Shown: piece by piece, positions 43,240-51,754 of the stretch | How the letters are laid out: each line of letters begins with the position of its first letter | Numbering within the stretch: position 1 is the first letter of the stretch | Source: Clostridia bacterium | Lineage (GTDB): Bacteria > Bacillota > Clostridia > Christensenellales > Aristaeellaceae | DNA: 64,000 nt | Direction of reading: 5' to 3' | NCBI GenBank assembly: GCA_017427165.1 | Contig: JAFRTK010000003.1 | Coordinates: forward strand, 1-64,000 | Position numbers and translations under genes: made by a program | The notes under the pieces: generated by a model | What the model was told of the DNA's origin: nothing | Database searches by the model: none | What the model saw: the letters and a program-made list of their open reading frames with translations, nothing else

Positions 43240-43851
43240 ATGAGCGATTTCGGACAGAATCTCAGAGAACTGGTTTCAAAAGGTATGGAAGCCATCGGAA
43301 ACACTGCGAGCAGCATCGCATCCACAACCCGCCAGAAGGTAAATGAACTGAACGTCAGCGCCCGGAAAAAGGAACTGTACGAAGCGCTGGGTGAGCAGGT
43401 ATATATTGCCTGGCTGAACGGCGAAGAATTCCCCGATTCTATGGCAGAATCCCTTCGCGAACTTCTCCGTCTGGACCAGCAGTCCCATACCGGCGGGGAG
43501 GAGAGTACTGCGGAAGCTTCGGAAGAACAGGAGCGGGCGTTCGCTGAACCGGCGGAAGAACCGGAACCGCCTGAAGAACCGGTTCCGGTTCCGGACGCAG
43601 ATGAACCGGCCGGCATTCCTGTAATCGAAGTCCCCGAAACCGAAAAACCCGAAAAGCCAAATGATCCGCTGAGTTCTGCAATCAATTCGCTTTTTGAGCA
43701 GATGCCGCCGGCAGACCAGCTGGCTGACAAGGTCAATGCCTCCCTGGATGAGATGGGGGAGCAGCTGAAAAAGTTCTCTGACAGCTTCGGAAAGCAGCTC
43801 AACGATATGACCGATGAACTGTTTGGAAACAATGACCGAAAGGATCAGTAA
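43240..43851 (+). CDS. unknown acidic protein with helical ends and Pro/Glu-rich linker
   Basis: A 203-residue protein I cannot assign. Residues 1-85 are predicted helical and amphipathic (LRELVSKGMEAIGNTASSIA, QKVNELNVSARKKELYEALG). Residues about 90-145 are Glu/Pro-rich and probably disordered. The last 55 residues are helical again (LADKVNASLDEMGEQLKKFSDS). No membrane segment or cysteine. It is translated from GAAAGGAGA, ends the lipid-kinase operon and is followed by a strong terminator. A scaffold or envelope-associated role would be a guess. Confidence 0.7.
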   Translation: MSDFGQNLRELVSKGMEAIGNTASSIASTTRQKVNELNVSARKKELYEALGEQVYIAWLNGEEFPDSMAESLRELLRLDQQSHTGGEESTAEASEEQERAFAEPAEEPEPPEEPVPVPDADEPAGIPVIEVPETEKPEKPNDPLSSAINSLFEQMPPADQLADKVNASLDEMGEQLKKFSDSFGKQLNDMTDELFGNNDRKDQ

Positions 43852-43883
43852 ACTTCAGACAGTTCAAGGCGTGTCCCGTGTAA

Positions 43884-43913
43884 AAAAGCCTCTTCTTCGG
43901 AAGAGGCTTTTCC
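43884..43913 (+). terminator. UUCG-loop terminator after the transketolase/lipid-kinase operon
   Basis: A 12-base-pair stem (43884-43895 with 43900-43911), closing a TTCG tetraloop, with A's on the left and T's on the right. Confidence 0.9.
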
Positions 43914-43914
43914 A

Positions 43915-43943
43915 TTGAAATCCATTCCTGATTTTGATATAAT
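43915..43943 (+). promoter_or_regulatory. promoter of the 43.98 kb membrane protein-cysS-dnaX unit
   Basis: TTGAAA, 17 bases, TATAAT, beginning immediately after the terminator and about 32 bases before the start codon. Confidence 0.8.
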
Positions 43944-43974
43944 CCAGATTGATTTTGAACGGAGGTGAACCTTT

Positions 43975-44568
43975 ATGAAAGAGCGATGTTGCGCCCGATG
44001 TTTCATATTGCTGCTCCCTCTGCTGCTTTTTCTTATTTCCGGTGCCTGTGCATCCGGCATCTCATGTGAGATCATTCCGGCAGACAGCACCTGGATCCCC
44101 GGGGAATCCGCACTGTTTGAAGGCAGTGTCACCACAGACGGAACCTTCTCTGCCAGCGATATTACAATGGTCCTGTCTCTTCGGACCGATCCGGCTCTTT
44201 CCGAACCCGGAACCATCGTTTTTTCGGAAATCAACGGAAAAAAACTCTCCATCCGGAACCAGAAGGATGAATACAGCACTTCCCTGCAGGGCAGCAGCGA
44301 AATACGTTTTTCCGGAAGCTGGCTCCTGCCGGAAAACCTGTATCTTTCTGAAATCAGTCTGGACCTGACCGTCCTGGCCCCGGATGGCAGTATCCTGGGA
44401 GAAGCATCCGCTCCCATAACCGGAAACGCATCTGTTTCCGTTTCATCCGGAATGACATTTCCCGATCTTGCCGCCCCGATCCGCTATATTCTGATTGCTG
44501 CTGCAGCAATATGGATCCTGGCCGCCGTCCGAATTTTCATTTATCAAAAAAGGAGAAAAGCAAAATGA
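43975..44568 (+). CDS. unknown exported protein with C-terminal membrane anchor
   Basis: A 197-residue protein with an N-terminal signal peptide (hydrophobic 10-24, probable cleavage near GACAS), an outside beta-rich domain of about 130 residues containing Ser/Thr-rich strands, and a C-terminal membrane helix (about 169-188) followed by the basic tail KRRKAK. Type I topology is therefore expected. No enzymatic motif is visible. GGAGGTGA precedes the ATG. Its stop overlaps the cysS start by four bases (ATGA), so it is the first gene of the cysS operon. Confidence 0.72.
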   Translation: MKERCCARCFILLLPLLLFLISGACASGISCEIIPADSTWIPGESALFEGSVTTDGTFSASDITMVLSLRTDPALSEPGTIVFSEINGKKLSIRNQKDEYSTSLQGSSEIRFSGSWLLPENLYLSEISLDLTVLAPDGSILGEASAPITGNASVSVSSGMTFPDLAAPIRYILIAAAAIWILAAVRIFIYQKRRKAK

Positions 44569-45971
44569 ATATATTCAACAGCATGTCCCGCAAAAAAGAG
44601 GAGTTTGTCCCGGTCCATGAAGGAAAAGTCGGTATTTACGCATGCGGCCCGACTGTTTACGATTATTTCCATATTGGGAATGCCCGCCCGTTTATTACCT
44701 TTGATGTACTCCGCCGCCAGCTGGAACGGGAAGGATACGATGTCACCTTTGTTCAGAATTTCACCGATATTGATGACAAAATGATCCGCCGTGCCAACGA
44801 GGAGGGCATTACTGTCAAGGAACTGGCTGACCGCTTTATCGGCGAGTATTACACAGATGCCAAAGCGCTCGGCATCCATCCGGCCACCGTTCACCCCCGT
44901 GCCACCGAACACATTTCCGAGATCATTACCCTGATCAGCCGCCTGATCGAAAACGGCCATGCTTATGCCGTACCATCCGGCGATGTCTATTACCGCGTAT
45001 CCGCTTTCCCCGGTTACGGAAAGCTTTCCGGACAGAACATGGAAGACCGTGAGATGGGAGCCAGCGACCGCCTGAACGTGGAAACCGACAAGGAGAACCC
45101 TGCTGACTTTGCCCTCTGGAAAGCCCAGAAGCCGGGTGAACCCGCCTGGGACAGCCCCTGGGGAAAAGGCCGTCCGGGATGGCATGTTGAATGCTCTGCC
45201 ATGAGCATGAAATACCTGGGGGAAACTTTTGACATTCACTGCGGCGGAAAGGACCTGCTGTTCCCGCACCACGAAAACGAGATCGCGCAGAGTGAGGGTG
45301 CTACCGGGAAGCCTTATGTGAAATACTGGATGCACAACGGGTTCATCAATATCGACAACCAGAAAATGAGCAAGAGCCTGGGTAATTTCTTCACGATCCG
45401 TGATATCGCGAAAGAATATGATCTGGAAGCGGTACGCCTTTTCATGCTGAGCGCACATTACCGCAGCCCGATCAATTTCAGCCGTGACCAGATCGAGGCG
45501 GCCAACGCCAGCCTGAACCGGCTGTATACCGCCCGTGACCACCTGCTCTTCCAGAAGGAAAACGGGGAAGACCGTCCCCTGAATGATGCGGAGAACGTTT
45601 TTATCATCCGTATCAAAACATACGAAGACCGGTTCGACGCCGCCATGGATGATGACCTGAATACGGCAGATGCCCTGGGCGCCGTATTCGAGCTGGTCAA
45701 GGACGCCAATGTATCCATCGGCGAAGGTTCCTCCCGCCTTGCCGCGGAAGCTGCCCTGAACAGCCTGAACGCCCTGTGCGGTGTGCTCGGTTTCCTGACA
45801 AAGGAAAACGATGCGCTGCCGGATGATATTGTCCGGATGGTCAGCGAGCGGGAAGAAGCCCGGAAGAACCGGGACTGGAAACGCAGTGATGAACTGCGGG
45901 ACGCCATCCGTGCGGCCGGTTATATCATTGAGGATACCAAGCAGGGACAGAAGGTCCGGAAGGATGTCTGA
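44565..45971 (+). CDS. cysS: cysteinyl-tRNA synthetase
   Basis: Class I synthetase charging tRNA-Cys. The 468-residue protein shows C27 and HIGN (36-39) in YACGPTVYDYFHIGNARPF, the second zinc cysteine in WHVECSAMSMK, HHENEIAQSEG, and the KMSKSLGNF loop. The ATG at 44565, behind AAGGAG, is the family start; the longer open frame lies inside the upstream gene. The end overlaps the next gene by eight bases. Confidence 0.96.
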   Translation: MNIFNSMSRKKEEFVPVHEGKVGIYACGPTVYDYFHIGNARPFITFDVLRRQLEREGYDVTFVQNFTDIDDKMIRRANEEGITVKELADRFIGEYYTDAKALGIHPATVHPRATEHISEIITLISRLIENGHAYAVPSGDVYYRVSAFPGYGKLSGQNMEDREMGASDRLNVETDKENPADFALWKAQKPGEPAWDSPWGKGRPGWHVECSAMSMKYLGETFDIHCGGKDLLFPHHENEIAQSEGATGKPYVKYWMHNGFINIDNQKMSKSLGNFFTIRDIAKEYDLEAVRLFMLSAHYRSPINFSRDQIEAANASLNRLYTARDHLLFQKENGEDRPLNDAENVFIIRIKTYEDRFDAAMDDDLNTADALGAVFELVKDANVSIGEGSSRLAAEAALNSLNALCGVLGFLTKENDALPDDIVRMVSEREEARKNRDWKRSDELRDAIRAAGYIIEDTKQGQKVRKDV

Positions 45972-46329
45972 CCGTTTTCAGAAAGCCGGCTGCATTGCAC
46001 TGCTGATTCTGGCATGCCTTTTATGCATTGTACCCGCCACATTGCAGCGTGCCCCTGAATCGGGCACCGTGTATGCCGCTTTCGGCCGTGAGGTGCATCC
46101 ATACGCTATTCCTGTGCCCTCCGGGACTGTCCCGGTGAATTCCGGGAATGCTGAGGATCTTCAGATGCTTCCCGGAATCGGCGAAACACTGTCACAGCTG
46201 ATCATCTCCGAGCGTCTGACCAACGGGGATTTCCATTATCCGGAAGATCTGACCGCCGTGAAGGGAATCGGAATGAAAAAGCTGGAACAGTTCCGTGAAC
46301 TGCTGGATTTCAGCCAGGGAGGAGTCTGA
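45964..46329 (+). CDS. small membrane-anchored helix-hairpin-helix protein (ComEA-like C-terminus)
   Basis: A 121-residue protein with an N-terminal hydrophobic anchor (about 8-26) and a C-terminal double helix-hairpin-helix (LQMLPGIGETLSQLI and LTAVKGIGMKKLEQF) like the DNA-binding part of ComEA. It lacks the SLBB domain of full-length ComEA, so competence function is uncertain; non-specific DNA binding outside the membrane is the plausible role. The ATG at 45964 follows GGAAGG and overlaps the end of cysS. Confidence 0.78.
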   Translation: MSDRFQKAGCIALLILACLLCIVPATLQRAPESGTVYAAFGREVHPYAIPVPSGTVPVNSGNAEDLQMLPGIGETLSQLIISERLTNGDFHYPEDLTAVKGIGMKKLEQFRELLDFSQGGV

Positions 46330-46332
46330 ATC

Positions 46333-47964
46333 ATGCCATACCGTGCTTTGTACCGCCAGTGGAGGCCAAAGGATTTCTCGCACGTTGTCGGGCAGAAGGC
46401 TATTATTGAAACCCTGCGGAATCAGGTTGTGCATGACCGTATTGCCCATGCATATCTGTTCTGCGGTTCCCGCGGAACCGGCAAAACCTCCACTGCCAAG
46501 ATTCTTGCCAAAGCGATCAACTGCGAACATCCCATCAACGGCGACCCGTGCGGCGAATGCAGCAACTGCCTTCGGATGGATCACGAGGAAAGCCTGGATA
46601 TCATTGAAATCGACGCCGCCAGCAACAACGGTGTGGATGAAATGCGCGACCTGCGTGATACGGTCAAATATCCTCCCCAGTTCGGCCGGTATAAAGTATA
46701 TATTGTGGACGAAGTCCATATGCTGTCTTCCTCCGCATTCAACGCGCTTCTGAAAACACTGGAAGAGCCACCGGCCCATGTGGTATTCATCCTGGCCACT
46801 ACTGAGCCGCAGAAGCTTCCCGAGACCATTCTGAGCCGCTGCCAGCGTTTTGATTTCGGCCGCCTGTCCACAGCGGAAATTACCGGACGGCTGAAGGAAG
46901 CATCCGACCAAAGCGGAGCCGTTGTTTCCAACGGAGCACTGATGATGATCGCCCGCGCAGCTGAGGGCGGCATGCGGGATGCCCTGAGCATTCTCGATAT
47001 GTGCCTCGGCTACGGCGACCATATTGATGAACCCATGGTCCGCAGCATCCTGGGGACCAGTGATCAGTCTTTTCTGTTCGAATTCGGGAACGCGCTGATC
47101 AGCGAAAATCCCCCGGAAGTTTTCCGGATGATTGACGAGATGATCCGGGACGGAAGGGATCCTTCTGTTTTTGCCCGGGAAGTCAGCCGCCATTTCCGCT
47201 GCCTGCTCCTGGCCAGGAGCTGTCCCGGTGATATTACCGCCATGCTGGATATTACCGAGGATGATGCCCGGGAATACGCAGAGCAGGCATCCGGCTGCAC
47301 CGTAACCCGGCTGATGAAAATCCTGGACCTGTTTATGTCCCTGGAAACGGAAATGCGCTTTTCCGCATCCCCGCGGCTTGCGCTGGAAAACGTTTCGCTC
47401 AAATGCTGTATCCGTACATCCGAAGCGGATATGCAGGCATTGACTGACCGGATTACGGAACTGGAGCAGAAAATCAACCGGATTTCCGAACAGATCCGGA
47501 CCAGCGCCATACCCGCCCCGGCATCGGCTGAAAAGCCCCATGCCGCACCTGTGGCTGCCGGTCATTCCGTACCCGCTGCAAAAGCCGCTCCGGATCCCCG
47601 GCCCGCAGCAGCCGTTCCGGATTCCGGGCTGATTTCCGTCTGGACCCAACTAATGGAATCCTACAAGAAGAATGACCCCGGTATCTGGAGCATGCTGAAT
47701 CACGGGAAAATCACCGAAGTCAAAGACAATGTTTTCCGCTGGCAGCCCAATTCGGAAAAAGACAGTTTTTTCCGGACCGCCCTTTCCGGGGAAGATAAGA
47801 AAGCACGGATCAGCAGTGCCCTGACCGAACTGGCGGGCCGGCCGTGTGTATTTGATACTGCCGAGCTGAACACCGTACCCGCATCCGCAGGAGATCCGGA
47901 TCAGTCCTATATTGATTCCCTGTACCAGACATTTGGCAGGGAGCCGGTGGATATTGTAGACTGA
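46333..47964 (+). CDS. dnaX: DNA polymerase III subunit gamma/tau
   Basis: Clamp-loader ATPase. The 543 residues show YRQWRPKDFSHVVGQ, Walker A GSRGTGKT (45-52, K51), the four-cysteine zinc module CEHPINGDPCGECSNC, VDEVHMLS, and sensor 1 FILATTEPQKLPETILSRCQ. The C-terminal part holds an Ala/Pro-rich linker (about 393-433) and a tau-like domain. I see no A-AAA-AAG slippery site, so a separate gamma product is not indicated. No ybaB or recR follows; the gene ends at a hairpin facing yajC. Confidence 0.95.
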   Translation: MPYRALYRQWRPKDFSHVVGQKAIIETLRNQVVHDRIAHAYLFCGSRGTGKTSTAKILAKAINCEHPINGDPCGECSNCLRMDHEESLDIIEIDAASNNGVDEMRDLRDTVKYPPQFGRYKVYIVDEVHMLSSSAFNALLKTLEEPPAHVVFILATTEPQKLPETILSRCQRFDFGRLSTAEITGRLKEASDQSGAVVSNGALMMIARAAEGGMRDALSILDMCLGYGDHIDEPMVRSILGTSDQSFLFEFGNALISENPPEVFRMIDEMIRDGRDPSVFAREVSRHFRCLLLARSCPGDITAMLDITEDDAREYAEQASGCTVTRLMKILDLFMSLETEMRFSASPRLALENVSLKCCIRTSEADMQALTDRITELEQKINRISEQIRTSAIPAPASAEKPHAAPVAAGHSVPAAKAAPDPRPAAAVPDSGLISVWTQLMESYKKNDPGIWSMLNHGKITEVKDNVFRWQPNSEKDSFFRTALSGEDKKARISSALTELAGRPCVFDTAELNTVPASAGDPDQSYIDSLYQTFGREPVDIVD

Positions 47965-47974
47965 AAACAGCACA

Positions 47975-48003
47975 AAAAAAGCAGCCGTACGGGCTGCTTT
48001 TTC
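47975..48003. terminator. bidirectional terminator between dnaX and yajC
   Basis: A GCAGCC/GGCTGC core stem (47981-47986 with 47992-47997) extended by A/T pairs, with an A run on the left and a T run on the right, between convergent genes. Confidence 0.88.
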
Positions 48004-48020
48004 AATTCCGTGAAAAACAA

Positions 48021-48425
48021 TCAGTTCAGATCCTGCGCGTCGTTTTCCACCATGACTTCTTCCACACCGCGGATCGCCCAGCGGGCAACCACCATGGACA
48101 TATTGTCCCGGCCGACAGACAGAGTCACATGGTCATCCTTCAGGCCGGTAATGGTTCCGTAAATACCGCCGATTGTGCAGATCCGGTCACCGGCCTTGAG
48201 GTTGTTCAGCATTTCCTTAACCTGCTTGTCCTTTTTCCGCTGCGGCCGGATCATCATAAACCAGAAGATCACAAAGATCAGAATAATCGGAGCAAAGGTG
48301 AAAAGGTACTGCAGTGCAATCTGACCCGGTTCCAGTTCGGGAACGACTTCTCCGCCGGCAGCGGCCGCCACTTCCGTAGTTCCTTCCGCGATCGCAGCGC
48401 AGATTCCGAAGATTTTGTCCAGCAT
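48021..48425 (-). CDS. yajC: preprotein translocase subunit YajC
   Basis: A 134-residue accessory subunit of the Sec translocon. After a 40-residue N-terminal extension comes one membrane helix (about 41-60, LFTFAPIILIFVIFWFMMIR) followed by the family signature RPQRKKDKQVKEMLNNLKAGD and GGIYGTI. The extension with an Ala-rich stretch is longer than in E. coli YajC (110 residues). AAGGAG precedes the ATG. It is transcribed alone from its own promoter and is not next to secDF or tgt in this window. Confidence 0.94.
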   Translation of the reverse strand: MLDKIFGICAAIAEGTTEVAAAAGGEVVPELEPGQIALQYLFTFAPIILIFVIFWFMMIRPQRKKDKQVKEMLNNLKAGDRICTIGGIYGTITGLKDDHVTLSVGRDNMSMVVARWAIRGVEEVMVENDAQDLN

Positions 48426-48457
48426 GTTTTGAATTCTCCTTTCAAATCAGTAAATCG

Positions 48458-48486
48458 AGTATAACAAAAAAAGCATTCCATATCAA
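48458..48486 (-). promoter_or_regulatory. promoter of yajC
   Basis: Minus strand TTGATA, 17 bases, TATACT, about 33 bases upstream of the start codon. Confidence 0.8.
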
Positions 48487-48540
48487 GAACAAATCAGCTC
48501 CTGAAAGTGAAATTCAGGTGAATATTCCATGGATCCTGCC

Positions 48541-48897
48541 TCAGGGAAGATCCCGTGTCGCAATGATATCTGATCCGGTCTGCAGAATATCAGGCACGAT
48601 CACCTGGCCTGCGCAGACCGGAAGCGTGATCCGGATACTGCCCAGGATATCCATCACCTGACGAATTAAAGCCTTCGGAACCGGGCGGGAAGTCTTGACC
48701 GACAGCGGTACCGCTGAGCCTTCTGCCGGGATCACTGCCGTAATCATACGGACCGGCAGCGTGCATTCCTGTACCGCATATTTTTCTCCGCGCGGGCAGG
48801 TATTGCCGCTTACGGAAAGCACTTTTCCATCCGGTGACATATTCACAGTCATCCGGCAGCCCATCGGGCAGTTAATGCAGGTAATGATCTGTTCCAT
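48541..48897 (-). CDS. DUF1667 protein, third gene of the FAD/Fe-S operon
   Basis: A 118-residue DUF1667 protein. Four cysteines near the N-terminus (C7, C10, C14, C34; ITCINCPMGCRM and GNTCPRG) suggest an Fe-S cluster or zinc. Members sit regularly behind GlpA-like and NAD(P)/FAD oxidoreductase genes in Clostridia and Thermotogae, so it is probably the small electron-transfer subunit of that complex; this is inferred from gene order. The ATG at 48897 follows GAAAGGA by eight bases. Confidence 0.86.
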   Translation of the reverse strand: MEQIITCINCPMGCRMTVNMSPDGKVLSVSGNTCPRGEKYAVQECTLPVRMITAVIPAEGSAVPLSVKTSRPVPKALIRQVMDILGSIRITLPVCAGQVIVPDILQTGSDIIATRDLP

Positions 48898-48901
48898 TTC
48901 T

Positions 48902-50161
48902 TCAGTTCCTTTCAATCCGGACCGTAATCCGGTTTCCGCTCAGTGTCCGGATCACATCCTTCTTCAGGACAACCGTTGCCATTTCCCCCGGTGTGAAAAC
49001 CAGGGCCTTCCGTGAGCAAACTGTCTGCCCGCCGCATTCCACTACGGCTGTACTGTTCCGGAACACCGCGGAAGGCCGGAACATCAGGCTGACATCTCCG
49101 TCCGTATTCTTCCGGATCAGCTGGGGAACCGTACCGCGTACTCCATCTCCGTCCGCCACTTCGATCAGACTGTCTTCCTGCTTCCCGGAACGGACAAAAT
49201 CCGCAGCCGCCCTGCCGGCACGGAAGCTCTCCGCGGAAACATGATCCACCAGGTCATGAACATGCAGAACATTCCCGCAGGCAAAAATACCGGGAACCGA
49301 AGTTTCCAGTGAATCATCCACTACCGCGCCGGATGTGGCACCCGAAAGCTTCACTCCTGCTCCAAGGCTCAGTTCATTTTCCGGAATCAGGCCGCATGAA
49401 AGGAGCAGCGTATCACAGTCAAATTCAATCTCCGTCCCGGAGACCGGGTTTCTCCGTTCATCGACCCGGGATACCGTGACCCCCTCCAGGCGTTCACGTC
49501 CCCGGATATTCGTCACCGTATGGCTGAGATACAGCGGAATACCGTAATCCTCCAGACACTGGACAATGTTCCGGTTCAGGCCGGATGAATAGGGCATGAT
49601 TTCCACACATGCCAGGACTTTTGCGCCCTGCAGCGTCATCCTTCGCGCCATAATCAGCCCGATATCCCCGGATCCCAGAATCACAACACGACGGCCGGGC
49701 ATCCATCCTTCCAGGTTCACAAACCGCTGGGCTGTACCGGCAGAATAAATCCCCGCGCACCGGGTTCCGGGTGTGCAGAGTGCACCACGCGGCCTTTCCC
49801 GGCATCCCATGGCCAGAATGACTGCCTTCGCCCGGATCGTCTGGAAACCGTTGGCCGGGGAAACGCATGTCGCAACACGGTCCGGGGACAGAGTCAGAAC
49901 CGTAGTGCCGCATTCCACCGGAATCCCCAGATCCCGAACCCTGGCAATATCCCTGGCCGCATATTCGGGACCGGTCAGTTCTTCCTGAAACCGGTGCAGC
50001 CCGAATCCGTTATGAATACACTGGCGGAGAATCCCGCCGGGTTCATTCTCCCGTTCCAGGATCAGAACTGACCCAACCCCGCTTTCACGGGCGGCGATTG
50101 CGGCAGCCAGGCCGGCCGGTCCGGCACCGATAATCAGAATATCCACCTGCCTGTCACTCAC
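48902..50161 (-). CDS. NAD(P)/FAD-dependent oxidoreductase
   Basis: A 419-residue flavoprotein with an N-terminal FAD-binding Rossmann motif (ILIIGAGPAGLAAA), a second dinucleotide-binding motif (VVILGSGDIGLIMARRM) and the C-terminal GIFACGNVLHVHDLVD motif of the pyridine-nucleotide disulfide oxidoreductase-like family. In the operon it would pass electrons between NAD(P) and the GlpA-like subunit. The start is GTG at 50161, behind GGAGG, overlapping the upstream gene by eight bases. Confidence 0.9.
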   Translation of the reverse strand: MSDRQVDILIIGAGPAGLAAAIAARESGVGSVLILERENEPGGILRQCIHNGFGLHRFQEELTGPEYAARDIARVRDLGIPVECGTTVLTLSPDRVATCVSPANGFQTIRAKAVILAMGCRERPRGALCTPGTRCAGIYSAGTAQRFVNLEGWMPGRRVVILGSGDIGLIMARRMTLQGAKVLACVEIMPYSSGLNRNIVQCLEDYGIPLYLSHTVTNIRGRERLEGVTVSRVDERRNPVSGTEIEFDCDTLLLSCGLIPENELSLGAGVKLSGATSGAVVDDSLETSVPGIFACGNVLHVHDLVDHVSAESFRAGRAAADFVRSGKQEDSLIEVADGDGVRGTVPQLIRKNTDGDVSLMFRPSAVFRNSTAVVECGGQTVCSRKALVFTPGEMATVVLKKDVIRTLSGNRITVRIERN

Positions 50162-51623
50162 GGTCTCCGCCTCCCTTCAGAAAAGCATCCAGCGGTTCCG
50201 CGAGGATCCGGCTGTTCCCGCCGTCCTTCGTCACTTCCGCCAGAGAACAACCCGTTTCTTCCGCAATGATCGCGGCAACCCGGGGAAGGCAGAAACCGCC
50301 CTGGCATCTTCCCATACCGGCCCGGGTCCGGCGTTTGACGCCATCAATCGTTCTGGCTCCGACCGGTCTCCGGACCGCCTGACGGATTTCCGCTTCCGTC
50401 ACGGTCTCACACCGGCAGATAATATTTCCGTACAGCGGATCCTTCCGGACCATCCCGGCCCGTTCTTCCGCCGTCATCGACGAGAATGCCTTTTCCCGTA
50501 CCGGTACAGGGCGGATTCTGTCATCCGCTTTCCTGTTCCATTTCATCTCTCCGGCAATCATCCGGCACAGATCCCCGGCGATCGCCGGCGCTGAGGAGAG
50601 ACCCGGACTTTCAATGCCGATCGCTTCATACGCGTTTTCGCATCCGCTCACCGGACCCACCATGAAATCATCCGTTGTCAGGTGAGCACGAATCCCGCTG
50701 AAATTCGTGATATTCGTCCGTGTGGAAATGCCCGGCCACGTCCTGCCGGCCTTTTGCAGAATATCCGCCAGACCTTCCGCCGTTGTTGCCGTATCCAGCG
50801 GATCATCAATATCCTCCGCCGTCGGACCCAGAAGCAGGTTTCCATGAACCGTCGGACTCACCAGCACGCCTTTTCCCATCCGGGAGGGACACTGGAACAC
50901 CGTCATTGCAAACGGCTGGTGTTCTGCCCGGTCCAGAAGATAATACTGGCCCCGCCGATGAATCATCTCCACCGGAATATCTGAGATCATGTTATGGATT
51001 TCCGCCCCGGAGGCACCTGCACAGTTGACCACAGCCCGGCATTCATACTGATCTGTATCCGTGCAGATTTTCCAGTATCCGCCATTCGTTCTTTCAACAG
51101 AGCGTACCGGCTGGTTAAACCGGAAAGCGACACCGTTCAGCGCAGCATCATCCGCAAGCGCAAACGCCATTTCATACGGACTGACAATTGCGCTGGTGGG
51201 TATATAAAGTGCCGAACGCACTTCCGGATTCAGATTCGGTTCCATCTTCAGAACCGCATCATGATCCAGAATGCGAAGCCCTTCCACACCGTTCCGTATA
51301 CCGCGTTCCAGGAGATTCCGGAGTGATGCCTCATCCGCTTCGTCAAAGCCGATTACCAGCGCACCGCAGCGGCGGTAGGGAACCCCCAGTTCCCGGCAGA
51401 GTCCGGGATATTCAGCTGCCCCGGCCACATTGTATTTTGCCTTGAGTGTTCCGGGAACCGCATCATACCCGGCATGCACGATCCCGCTGTTCGCCTTTGT
51501 GGCGCCTTCCGCCACATCACATGCGCGGTCAATCACCACACACGAAACGTCATACCGGCTGATTTCCCGTGCAAGAGCGGTCCCGGTAATTCCGGCACCG
51601 ATAATCAGGATATCCGTTGTCAT
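50154..51623 (-). CDS. GlpA-like FAD-dependent glycerol-3-phosphate dehydrogenase with BFD-type [2Fe-2S] domain
   Basis: A 489-residue protein with an FAD-binding DAO domain (ILIIGAGITGTALAREI; VNCAGASGAEIHNM) and a C-terminal BFD-like Fe-S region whose ligands appear as CRC and, further on, CQGGFC. This architecture matches the anaerobic GlpA-like dehydrogenases. Glycerol-3-phosphate is the likely substrate but another 2-hydroxy substrate is possible. The ATG at 51623 follows GAAGGG and lies downstream of the predicted promoter; the longer frame begins upstream of its -10 box. First gene of the three-gene unit. Confidence 0.87.
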   Translation of the reverse strand: MTTDILIIGAGITGTALAREISRYDVSCVVIDRACDVAEGATKANSGIVHAGYDAVPGTLKAKYNVAGAAEYPGLCRELGVPYRRCGALVIGFDEADEASLRNLLERGIRNGVEGLRILDHDAVLKMEPNLNPEVRSALYIPTSAIVSPYEMAFALADDAALNGVAFRFNQPVRSVERTNGGYWKICTDTDQYECRAVVNCAGASGAEIHNMISDIPVEMIHRRGQYYLLDRAEHQPFAMTVFQCPSRMGKGVLVSPTVHGNLLLGPTAEDIDDPLDTATTAEGLADILQKAGRTWPGISTRTNITNFSGIRAHLTTDDFMVGPVSGCENAYEAIGIESPGLSSAPAIAGDLCRMIAGEMKWNRKADDRIRPVPVREKAFSSMTAEERAGMVRKDPLYGNIICRCETVTEAEIRQAVRRPVGARTIDGVKRRTRAGMGRCQGGFCLPRVAAIIAEETGCSLAEVTKDGGNSRILAEPLDAFLKGGGDRE

Positions 51624-51657
51624 ATAACGAACCGACCCTTCGCTTTTCTTTACCGCC

Positions 51658-51687
51658 AATATACCATATTTCAAGCCCGCTGCGCAA
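51658..51687 (-). promoter_or_regulatory. promoter of the GlpA-like operon
   Basis: Minus strand TTGCGC, 18 bases, TATATT, about 35 bases before the start codon. It is weaker than consensus and back to back with the kinase promoter. Confidence 0.55.
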
Positions 51688-51695
51688 CGATTATA

Positions 51696-51724
51696 TTGAA
51701 ATAGCGCCTGTTGAATGGTATAAT
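51696..51724 (+). promoter_or_regulatory. promoter of the PfkB kinase and downstream run
   Basis: TTGAAA, 17 bases, TATAAT, about 30 bases before the kinase start codon. Confidence 0.8.
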
Positions 51725-51754
51725 TGACAGGAATTTCACAGGGGGGTGACCTGC

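Noticed and set aside
46333..47964. Programmed frameshift in dnaX to make a gamma subunit
   Set aside because: No A-AAA-AAG slippery heptamer was seen in the region between the ATPase core and the tau tail.
48500..48518. CCTGAA/TTCAGG hairpin as a terminator after the DUF1667 gene
   Set aside because: Six-base-pair stem with a seven-base loop and no T run on either strand; too weak to call.
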